Source of the DNA: Pipra filicauda | Lineage: Eukaryota > Chordata > Aves > Passeriformes > Pipridae | Reading direction: 5' to 3' | DNA length: 64,000 bases | Assembly (NCBI RefSeq): GCF_003945595.2 | Contig: NW_024104096.1 | Span: forward strand, 1,793,501 to 1,857,500 | Shown here: positions 26,950 to 36,340 of the stretch, in pieces | Position numbering within the stretch: the first letter of the stretch is position 1 | Layout of the letters: the number at the start of each line of letters is the position of its first letter | Position numbers and translations under genes: made by a program | Notes under the pieces: generated by a model | What the model was told of the DNA's origin: nothing | Databases searched by the model: none | The model's input: the letters and a program-made list of their open reading frames with translations, nothing else

Positions 26950-29521
26950 CTATGGGAATGGAAAAGCTGTGCAGAGACTGTGCCTCTTCTGTGATGCTAC
27001 TAGATTGTGTAAAGCAGTCAGGAGTTGACCTAGGCATTCTGTACATGAGGAAATACCTATTTTACAGTTATTTTACGTGGGTTCTTTGTTAGACCTACTT
27101 ATTCCTTAGGAAGAATTTATCTTTCTTTAACCTGCTTTGGAAGTGAACTACACACAAACATGAAAAGACAAGCGTACAGAAGCACAGGTTTGCTTTCAAA
27201 TGAAGCCAGTGAGAAAGAGGCTGTTATATTTTAAACCGCCACCAGACCTCTTTTAGGAATGCTTTCTGATACAAGCAAGTACGAAAACTAAAGCCTTCAG
27301 GGAGCATAAATGTAATATAAACCGGTGAAGAACAGCTGATAAGAGGAAACAAATTAAATGAATCAATTTGATACTTCTGTTTAACCGAAAATGTACAAAA
27401 CAGAAAAAAAAATCCACAAAAAGAGGTGCCCGAATATTGTTTTGCTTTAAGAATGTATTTTATATTTTGAGATTCATGTTTCAAACTAGATCAAGGTTAT
27501 GCTGTATGGTGATGAGAGAAGAAAATATGCACAGGGTTATAGTAAGATGAGCTGACACTGTGCTCTACCCTTAGTTATTCTAGTCTCTAATGAGTTGGGC
27601 ATAATTCTCCCTTTTTTGGTATTTTCCTTTGCTCCATTATGATAAACATCCATATGTGATCATGGAACACACCTAAAACATTAATATATTTACATATTAG
27701 GATACAATTTTCCATTCTCTGAAAGTGGTGCTGGCTTCTCAGAGATAATCCTCTTGATTGTTCAGTCATCATTCCTTAGTCTTACAGTTAAAGAGAGATG
27801 TCAATGTACCTTAGAGCCACCCCCAATCTTCCCCTCCATGTTCACATTCCATTACAATGAACTCTGGTAGAATAAGACCCCAGAAAGCAATGTTTTTACA
27901 GCCTCATTACCATCTAGTGTATTAGACCATGGCAAAGACATAGCTCAACAAAAAATATATCCTGTTACATCACTTAGCAGCAATGGTTATTTTAAAACTT
28001 TATCTAAGGCCTTTAAACTAAGCTTTCACCATCTGTTGTGCCTTCTAATTATACATGCAAAAAGAACACAATTCACAAATGTATCATAAAAGTGGATAAT
28101 GTAATTGATTAAATGATATTGCTGCATGTGTCTGTGTTTGGTTATTCAGTGCCTTTATTTTGTTCGTACCTCATAAATCACTCTGGATACATTGTATAGT
28201 GACTTTTTTTTTGGCAAACAGACAAGAGATGTACTCTCTCACATTTGAAGGGAGGCAATGAACTGATGATAATGATGGATGGAAAGAGAATACCAGAGAG
28301 GTACAAATACTGTCAAACATCAAGTATGCATGCTCCAGTGCTTTGAAGGAGTTGGACCAACCTGCTCTCTCGCACTACTTCAGAACACGAGGACCTACTT
28401 GGCAACTGTCTTACATTAAATAAAATGCAGGCAAGAAATCGCTTGCTTAAATGGCTCCTGACATTCTGCATATAACCTTTTGCATGACATTCCCAGATTG
28501 GTTCATTGTTATAAATGGAAATCTTGGAGCTTTGTTTTGCTAAGTCATTCAGGTGCTTATATTACTTTAAAAAATACTACAATGAATTCTGTTTCTATTA
28601 CATGCTAGGTTTAACTTCAGCATGTCTAGGGCTTTAGGGGGTAAAACAATGCCTGTATGTTAAAGCAGCTAGGAAAAAAGGAAGAGCCACAAGTGGAAAG
28701 AAACATTACTTGTAATTTGTTACCACAAATAGGAAATTTATGAGTACATGGATTTCAAGTAGTAGTAAAGCCTAAAAATTAGTGTAGCCTTTACAATACT
28801 TAATTTACTTAATACTTTAAAATCCTTAAAACTAGCAGATTTTAGTGAATCCACAGAAAACTCCTGTTGGGAACTGACGTCCCAGCTTAAGGTCTATTTT
28901 AACGAGAGTTTGCTTAGGCAAGATGAAGGAAAAATTTGAAGCGCCTTCTACAAAGACACTAGAAAAACTATAGATTCCCTTCAGATTTGACTATCTGAAG
29001 ATGTACTTAGTACTATCTGCACTTCCATTTCATTTTCAGTGTTTCTGCACTAACTTTTCTACGGTAACATACCTCATGTACCTTTTGGTACCCGTGGTGT
29101 TGCCGAAGTGTGTACATAAAACACATTGCACAGGAATGCATTTGTCTGGATGAAAGAAAATACTAATGATGAAATCTGTTTTGCAAGATGCTTAAAAATA
29201 AACATGAGAACATTTAATTCTTACATTTTTTAACATTCAATCCACAATCCATTTAGCACTCTTTCTGTTTATGCTGTAGATTCTGTGATTCCCAATAGGT
29301 TTTAGCTGACATCCTCCCAAAAAGCTCTTATCTATTGTTATCGTCATCTCCTGATTTAAGCAAATAAGGAGAGCAAGTTCTTCATGACAATACTGGATGT
29401 TTAATCCAGGTCATTACTTCAGTAGTTTGCCCTCCGTCTTCTCCCAAGGACTATAGTACACACCTCAGTCATGTCCTGTCTGCTGCTCTTTCTCTAATGC
29501 CTTCTTCCCTCATTCTGACAG
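26950..29521. other. Intergenic, no recognisable gene
   Basis: No repeat or coding feature is recognised. A relatively complex, non-repetitive segment at about 28240-28430 could be conserved non-coding DNA, but nothing in it can be named. Confidence 0.4.
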
Positions 29522-29622
29522 GTAACTTAGAAAGCCTGCCACATCTTCCTTACATCTGATTCAACTGGACGTGAATGGATTGAAAGATGGAATGCAGTGG
29601 AACAAAACGATCTGTAGCATGT
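29522..29622 (+). other. Exon-like segment with strong splice signals, + strand
   Basis: A long pyrimidine-rich tract (about 29472-29517) ends in TGACAG, and a donor GTAAGTAT follows at 29623. These are among the best paired splice signals in the window. The 101-nt segment is closed in all three frames when read through, so it is not an internal coding exon. It has an ATG in a good start context (AAGATGG, ATG at 29587-29589) followed by 11 codons (ECSGTKRSVAC) open to the donor. It could therefore be a 5' exon with a start codon, or an exon of a long non-coding RNA. I know no protein starting this way. Confidence 0.25.
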
Positions 29623-30440
29623 GTAAGTATTTTAACAAACATTTTAAAATATTTGTATTGACTTCACAAGTATTTCCTAAGTATTAACAATGTAGTCCAG
29701 CATTGTTAATCCAGAGCATTTACCATGATTTTGCCAGGAAATAATATGTGGTTATTTCCTTAAGCGTAAATAAATAATGCTTTTCTCTTGTACTACTACA
29801 TAAAATAGAAATGTACGCTTAACATAAATTGGAGGCAAAATAAATGTTTGATGGAGTGTTAAAAAAAACCCATGAAAAGTCAGGGAAGCTTTAAACCACT
29901 GCTAAATTTCTAGATGGGTAATAACACTGTTACTCATAATCTGCAGTGGTGTATTGCTCAGAAGGACAGACAAAACAGGCAGGTATCCAACTTGACACCT
30001 ATATAAATCAATAAACCCCATAAACTAGGTGTGATACTTCATCTTAAAATGCATGGACATATGCAAAGTCTTATTTCTTTCCCAGGGCTGAGCTAGAACA
30101 CACATAAGGAGATTGGAGGTCCAAACACAGATCGTAAATGGTAGGATTAAAACCTTAGGACTACAGCCAAAGCCACCCAAATCAGTGGGATTTCTTATGC
30201 TAATTTACAATGGACTGTTAACCATCCCCTGAATTATTTGTTCTGAAACCTGAATAGATATTCCTTAGTTCATCCAACCTGTTGCTTATGAATGTAACTT
30301 TTGTAGCTAGCCAGTCCTCTACCATTAGTATAATGGCACATTTTCACGTATTCGGTGTTACAAAGGAAACTACTGTCTGAAACCAGAAAAATAACTAACT
30401 ACTCTGAGTTCAGAGCAGGTTACTAGTTTCGGGGTCCATT
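29623..30440. other. Pre-insertion flank, no recognisable gene
   Basis: AT-rich sequence upstream of the RTE insertion. I see nothing else specific in it. Confidence 0.5.
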
Positions 30441-30453
30441 ATACCACCTAAAT
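30441..30453 (+). repeat. Left target-site duplication of the RTE insertion
   Basis: ATACCACCTAAAT, identical over 13 bp to 31571-31583. The two copies directly border the retrotransposon. Confidence 0.9.
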
Positions 30454-31059
30454 TGTACGGAGGCAGCGTTGATGGAAGCGTTCTAAGAGACGCAGGTGGT
30501 GGCGGTAGATGACCCATGATTCAGATCCATATAAGAGAGTAGACAGCACAATGGCTTTGTAAACACTGATCTTGGTGCTTTTCTTCAAGTGTTTATTACG
30601 CCATACTCTTTTATGGAGTTTTCCAAAAGCACTATATGCCTTTGCTAATCTGTTGTCTATCTCTCCGTCGATCTTACCATCTGAGGAGATGAGGCTACCG
30701 AGGTAATTAAACTGTTGGACTGATTTGAGCTCTGATTGACCAATGGTGATGTGGGGATGATGGGGGACATCCTGAGGTGCAGGCTGATGGAGGACCTCTG
30801 TCTTCTTTAAGCTGACCTCCAGACCAAAGAGCTCAGCAGCATCTGCAAAGCAGGATGTTAAACGCTGCAGAGCTGCTTCTGTGTGGGCAACAAGGGCGGC
30901 GTCATCAGCATAAAGCAGCTCCCGGACAAGATGGTTTAAGGTCTTAGTGTGGGCCTTCAGACGCCTTAGATTGAATAGACTTCCATCAGTACGGTATCGA
31001 ATGTAGATCCCGTCCTGATCATCGAGGTCTGCTGTGGCCCTTTGGAGCATCATGCTAAA
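30454..31059 (-). pseudogene. Inverted reverse-transcriptase fragment of the RTE element
   Basis: On the minus strand a frame is open from 31110 to a TAG in the target-site duplication. The element-derived part begins near FSMMLQRATADLDD (about 31059), and the first 17 codons upstream of it are antisense read-through of the other half. The catalytic motif C is YADD (30901-30912), followed by hydrophobic AALV. Downstream come KKTEVLHQPAP, a YLGS(L)ISSDGKID block, and the thumb-like VYKAIVLSTLLYGSESW. All are typical of RTE-group RTs. The RT N-terminal motifs (fingers, motif A) and the endonuclease domain are absent, so it cannot be functional. No frameshift or stop is found inside. The ATG at the ORF start is fortuitous. 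Confidence 0.88.
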
Positions 31060-31060
31060 G

Positions 31061-31525
31061 ACCAATACATCTGTTCTAGAGCAAGCAGCTATCACAAGTA
31101 TCGAGGCCATGCTGATGAGAACACAGCTGCATTGGGCAGGTCATGTCTCCAGGATGAAGGACCACCGCCTCCCTAAGATCCTGCTTTACGGTGAACTTGC
31201 CACTGGCTGCCGCATGAGAGGAGCCCCGAAGAAAAGATACAAGGACTCCCTGAAACAACATCTCAGCCTTGGCCATATTGATCACCATAACTGGTCTACT
31301 CTGGCCTCAAATCGGGAGGCCTGGAGACACACCATCTATAACGCAGCTGTCTCCTTTGAGAACACCCGCAGGATCACCCTCGAGGAAAAAAGGCAACGCA
31401 GAAAGAACCGTGTATTGCAGAATACACCATCTAAGGAGTCTTTCTGCTGTGCCTTTTGCAATCGGATTTGTCTGTCACGTATTGGCCTCATAAGCCACCA
31501 GCGTGCCTGCAGCAAATGTGGATAG
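31061..31525 (+). pseudogene. C-terminal part of the RTE ORF with C2HC zinc finger
   Basis: This + strand frame carries the post-RT region. It shows TQLHWAGHVSRM (the W-x-GH-x-x-RM signature of many LINE C-termini), RLPKILLYGEL, GAPKKRYKDSLK, and a basic RQRRKNR stretch. A finger C-x2-C-x12-H-x3-C (C-A-F-C ... SHQRAC) follows, then the stop TAG at 31523-31525. The finger probably binds nucleic acid during integration. The upstream ATG at 31034 lies in the antisense of the inverted half, so the 163-codon ORF overstates the element protein by nine codons. The frame is intact here, and the fragment lacks RT and endonuclease on this strand. Confidence 0.88.
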
Positions 31526-31538
31526 AGCCTTCCCAAAT

Positions 31539-31552
31539 CTTCGTTCGCGAAG
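31539..31552 (+). other. 3'-end hairpin of the RTE element (TTCG loop)
   Basis: CTTCGTTCGCGAAG forms a perfect 5-bp stem with a TTCG loop 13 nt after the stop codon. It is followed by the short tail CATGACATGACA that abuts the target-site duplication. In LINEs a 3' hairpin commonly serves as the recognition site for the element's own RT; that role is inferred here. Confidence 0.6.
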
Positions 31553-31570
31553 CCTAGCCATGACATGACA

Positions 31571-31583
31571 ATACCACCTAAAT
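31571..31583 (+). repeat. Right target-site duplication of the RTE insertion
   Basis: ATACCACCTAAAT, identical to 30441-30453, directly after the ATGAC-type tail. Confidence 0.9.
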
Positions 31584-32429
31584 CAAATGGTTAAACCATT
31601 TAAAATGTTCATATTCTTCTGGAGGTGATCAATAAGTGAGAAGTCTTCTAGGAAAAAAAAAAAAGGAAAAGAAATTATTCCAAATGCAAATACCTCCAAT
31701 CTACAGCTGTATTAGGTTGAAGCAAGACCTAATTTTATCTTCTTTTTCCAATTTTCTAAACCACTATTCTCCTTTCACATGTTCTGTACTCTGCTGATCT
31801 ACTATGCTTCTCTCCATTTTTTAAAAGATTTATTTTATGTTTGATTTTCATTCCTTTATATTGTCTTTTTGTTAATTTGGTTTTTGAACTTTAGTGGAAT
31901 GTAATTCTTATATTAGAATCAGAGTTTAACTTTCAAAATCACATTTTCCTCTTAAGTTTGAAACTGGGAAAAGTACAAAAAAAAATCCTTATTATACTTA
32001 ATCTTTAAAAACTCAGGAGAGTCAGAAAGGAAATCTCCAAGGGTTTGCTACTTTTAAAAAGAGATTAATTCTTTCTCTAAAGCAATGATTTAATATGGCA
32101 GATCTTTTGAGTTCTCCTGTAACTGGGGATCAGTCTTTTTTTATTTTCAAGTAATGAACAACCACAGAGATACTGACTCAGCTTGACAATGTTTATAGTA
32201 GGCATTAGTTAAGCTGTAATATAAATGGTTTTGAGATATGAAGTGAGTTGCAAAAAGAGTCTAGGAGGCTCTCTAATCAGCAATGAGAAATTTTTCACAA
32301 GATGACTGTACATCATCTGCAGAGCAGAGCTCTTTTGACCAGCTACCCAAATTCACTTCATCACATGCTGAAGTTTAACTGAACTTTGCAGACTGATGGA
32401 TCATAAAACCAAAAGTGGCTATCGGGATC
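31584..32429. other. No recognisable gene
   Basis: AT-rich. A perfect short inverted repeat (AAATGGTT and AACCATTT around one base) lies at 31586-31602. Nothing else is seen. Confidence 0.5.
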
Positions 32430-33245
32430 ATTCCTGCTGACCTCCAGCGTGGGCTGGAGACCTTTCCTGAATAAATCACTATTCCAAGAACAAAAGTCTT
32501 TTCACCATTTCTATAAAACTCTGGTGATGACTTGTACCTTTGAGTACCATTGACCCAGTGTTTCCTAGCTACCCTGTTCAAATGCCTTCCTTACCTAAAG
32601 CTTTATACCACCTAAAACCAGCCCCTGAGCTTATTCTGCTCACAGGCTCTGGGACAGACCTCTGCTTAATGGCCCATGGCCTCCCACTGCTGAGACTTAT
32701 GGTGTGGCCGGGTCTCCATGGGCTGTGCCAGGACCAATGGCAATGGCAGGTGCTGCTGGCTGAGGGTGAGGGAGGCCAACCCTGGCCTCTGGTGTTTGGC
32801 ACCATGAAGAAATGGCTCACTGTGCTCCAGTGGCTGCCTCACAGTCTAGTGCCACACACATCTATGTGCCAGGACAGGAGCAGTCTATGCAGAAGATGCT
32901 TTTCTTCTTTTTTTCCCCCTCCTGCCCTTAGAAACAAGGATTTTAGTATTGTCCTGTCTGCCCCACAGTGCCAGGGCAGAGCTGGCACCTTTGCAGCATT
33001 CACAGCACGGGTGTAGATGACATGGCCATGACTGAATCCCTGTCAGGACCTGGCCTGGCTGTGGCTCTTCTTTGGAGGCCAGCTGCTGTCTCAATCCTCC
33101 CAGCAAAATTGTACCCATGTGTGGGAGCAAACAAAACAGATCTCCTTTTAAACAGGGAAATCCCCCCCTCTTGGGGCATTGTGGTCTGGATGGAGCCCAG
33201 GAAGGTGGTTGGCCATTGTAGCCGTATTTCTGAGTGGCCTTGAAT
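32430..33245. mobile_element. GC-rich block, probably old retroelement-derived
   Basis: About 800 bp are clearly richer in G+C than both flanks. AATAAA at 32470-32475 is followed by about 90 bp ending TTTGAGTACCATTGA and then a C-rich stretch. The first part is reminiscent of the R/U5 end of an avian LTR. A 158-codon + strand ORF (32540-33016) and several overlapping minus ORFs are composition effects: the translation is Trp/Leu/Pro-rich with no domain. No paired LTR, target-site duplication or retroviral gene is evident. Alternatives are an unrelated interspersed repeat or a GC-rich regulatory region. Confidence 0.3.
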
Positions 33246-36200
33246 TAGTCATTAACTTACGCAAGTATGTCCCCAAAAGGGTAATATAAGTCTACTTTGT
33301 AAGTGAGATTGTCTGTTGAATTTAAATGAGTTCATAAGGCATGCAGTGGTAGAAAGGGATACCATGTAATACAGTGAATGCTGATAGTCATGCTTGCAAT
33401 AGGTACCAAAAGGAAGTGTGGATACATTGCTATCTTTCCATGGCAAGCAGTACAGATATTTGGAGATGGAATAGTGTGCACTCCAGGTGGTGTAATAAGC
33501 ACGCTGAGAGCTCCCTTTCTGGCTCACCAAACTTAAAATTGAGACTGTGTTCTCCATGCCTTGATTCTGCCTTTGGAAATAATCATGCTCATAATTAATT
33601 CTAAAGGGTATTTATTTTTAGGCAGAAAGAATCTGTAAGAACTGAATGGACTGATCTTAAAAAAAGAGAACAAGAAAAAAGTTAAAATAAAAGAATAGTA
33701 CTTCTGGTTTTGGTTGGGTAGTTGTTTTGGGTTTGTTTTCTTCTATGTAAGAAGAAAGTAATAACATAGAGTTATTTACTTTACATGCTTGTACTTAAGT
33801 ACCTGTACTTTGAGAAGTTTTAACATTCAGACTTAAAATGGCCATGGTTACAAGACCTGTGTCTATACTTGAGCCTGATTAGCATTTATACTCTGCAGCT
33901 GATGATGAGAAAACTCAGCTGTAGCTTAAATTTCCATGAGGGTCATGATGACCACTGTCTTGGTTTGATAATATATGAATAACCTTCTTAGACTAATACT
34001 AATTAACTTTGTACAGTTTCTGCTGTAAATTATTTTCTGAGCCACTTAGGAGTGCTCTCAGCCAATTGCATACATGGCAAAAGGTTAATTGTTTGTGAAA
34101 GACAAAGAAAAGGGCACCTCTGTGACTCCCAGTAGAAATTAAGAAAATAATGAAGTCTTTCGGTGGGAATTCATCTACTTCAAATGTGATGTACTGACTG
34201 CAAAACTTGCACAATATTCAAATATATATTTTCAAGAGCAGTGTTTGACAGAGTGTACATTTATATAAAATGTACATGGATTTCTGCTTTGTTCAGATGC
34301 CTGGCTAGCAACAGATGTGATAATTTAAATGTGTAAGTTTTGAGAGGAATTATATCATGGATACATACAAAATACATGTATTTCCTATGCTGGTCAAGGC
34401 AGGCTGGGTTGTTCAAATTAGCCTACAGAGAGCAGGAAATTGTACTTATATACATGGCAACCACTATCAGACAAATAGAGATTGCATAATTATTCTGGCA
34501 TGAAATACTTATGCAGCATATAATTACCAGAAGAGATGTGAATTACAAATTGCAACCAACAAATGACAAAAGGAACTGCATGTGATGCCACAAAATGATG
34601 TAGTTTTTCAGAACTTAGATCTGATTTGTAATGCAGACTTTATAGAATCATCTTCATTTATTTTTAAGATATTTATAATATGTTGTCTCTTTTGTTTCTG
34701 TTTTGTTTCTGACTTCCTTTATGAAGAAATTAATTTGCAGAGGTGATGGGTGAAGAATTCTGAAAATAAAACGAAAATCATTTCAAAAATTGTGTAAAAA
34801 CCCTTTTCAAATTAGAGAGGTAATTGTGATCTTGTCAAGAAATTATTTCTTCATCCTTCAGCCAGGTTACTTTTGTTCTGCTCAAGTAACATATTTTCTT
34901 CTCCCTCACGCTACTGTTTGGCCTTGTACTTCCTCCTCTGTTCAGGCATCTAGAGTTAATTGTGTAAGCAGAGCTGAGATCAGTTAGCTTTGATGAGTCT
35001 TATATGTGTAAAGAGTTCACAGGTGAGGAGAAAGGCAAGTTTTTGCAAACCAGAATTGTAGGAAATTGTGTGGTTTTGTTTCTTGTGTATACTTACACAT
35101 ACTGTTCTGTAAAAATTCTGTAAAAAAAAAAGCTGTGATACATAATAAAGACCAGAAAAAAAAATCTTTTGGAAATTGGGTGTTATCATGTGGGAAATCT
35201 GATGGTGGAAATAAGGTAGAGGTAAAAACAAATGCTTTTGGTGGTAAAAGTTATTCTGATGATTTCACTGTGCATAGATGAAATGATTGGGTAGGTTAAA
35301 ACCTGGGCCTTGGGTGGATTTTAAGGTGCATTTTACATTTATCTTGCATAATTTAACACCGCTTTGATTTCTTGGTCATCAGTGTATTATCCTGTCCTGG
35401 GCAAAATGACGACTTCAATGAATTCAGTGGGTCAATATAGAAAACTCTCCTTGCGTTAAAGATGGGCCAGACTTCATGCTTATATGTATTTACTTATTTA
35501 CTAATGCTGATTGACCATGAGAAGGAAACAGTTTGTAACGGAAAACCCTTCTTGCTTTCTCCATAATTACTATTTCCAGCTGCTGCAGGTTCTCTAAATT
35601 GGCAGACTTGGCATTTCCTTGTAGGATAGGTCAGCAGCTCCTCCCCTTACTAGCAGCAGTAGAATCAGCAACACCGATGACCAGCAGAGCTTCCACTGCC
35701 TCTAAAACATCTTAATAAGTGAGTAAGAGTTGAGTAGATGTTGTTATCACTGCTGTGTAGATAAATAGAATGAAGTATAGAGCAATGCATTCTATTTGGA
35801 AAAAAAAGTCACACTGACATTTTAAACAGTTCTTCCATGATTGGAAAGGAAAAATGCTAGATTAGAGGCAGCAGAAAGAGGCTGTAAAACCAGTTATATT
35901 TACTGAAAATTTAACAAGGAATCATGTCATACCAGTTTGAAGCAACAAAGGTATTATCTTCTGGAGAAAGTTGCATTTGAAAAGAAGAATTAAGATGATT
36001 TTGGATAATCAAATGAAGAGAACCTTTAGGCTGGATTATGGGCTGCCTGATTATCTGGCTGTAATCTATACAAGCATAACCTGAAAGAAGTTTTACACCT
36101 GTAGGTTACTGACATTTTTTCTTCTTTATGGAGCTCAATAAATGAAAGTTTTAGTACTAGACGTTCTGAAACATGTTTCTGACCATATGGGAAAGCATAA

Positions 36201-36285
36201 TCATTGTAGGAGAGATGAATATTGAACATTTAGAACTAACAGAATAAACTAGGAATTATTCTCTTCTTATGGAAATGATACTTAC
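33246..36285. other. Intergenic, no recognisable gene
   Basis: AT-rich. Local ORFs of 65-100 codons show no motifs. Nothing specific is supported. Confidence 0.5.
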
Positions 36286-36340
36286 CACATTCCTGGAGAT
36301 GAAGGTTGGAGTCTTTTCAGTTGAGATCTCTGGAGTCATG
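36286..36340 (-). other. Exon-like segment with start codon, minus strand
   Basis: Reading the minus strand, a pyrimidine-rich acceptor (CTTCTTTACAG) precedes 55 nt that end at an excellent donor (GTAAGTATCATT). The segment begins C-ATG (ATG at 36339-36337) and codes MTPEISTEKTPTFISRNV, 18 codons ending in phase 0 at the donor. This would suit a first coding exon placed just after a spliced 5' UTR exon. Synteny raises the possibility of OPALIN, which lies opposite and downstream of DNTT in mammals and has a Ser/Thr-rich extracellular N-terminus. The residues do not obviously match mammalian OPALIN, and I found no transmembrane exon further along the strand. Chance remains possible. Confidence 0.3.

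Larger units (their letters stand above)
30454..31570 (+). mobile_element. RTE-type LINE insertion with inverted 5' part (twin-primed)
   Basis: This is a 5'-truncated non-LTR retrotransposon of about 1.1 kb between perfect 13-bp target-site duplications. It has two parts. Positions 30454 to about 31059 carry the C-terminal half of a reverse transcriptase on the minus strand. Positions about 31061-31570 carry the region that normally follows it, on the plus strand: post-RT segment, C2HC finger, stop, 45-nt 3' end. In an uninverted element the RT part ending RFHQRCLRTI would run almost directly into the VLEQA...ITSIEAML part, so a few residues are missing at the join. This order and polarity is the classic product of twin priming during target-primed reverse transcription. 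The protein type matches RTE-like LINEs known from vertebrates and invertebrates. AviRTE of birds is the likely family, but I could not align it. GC content is higher than in the flanks. Confidence 0.88.

Noticed and set aside
30448..31525. A divergent pair of overlapping host genes (220 and 163 codons) sharing a bidirectional promoter
   Set aside because: Both proteins are consecutive parts of one RTE reverse-transcriptase polyprotein, and the pair sits between identical target-site duplications, so it is a rearranged retrotransposon.
32540..33016. A 158-codon + strand ORF
   Set aside because: It lies in a GC-rich block with equally long ORFs in other frames and strands, and it shows no domain or splice context.
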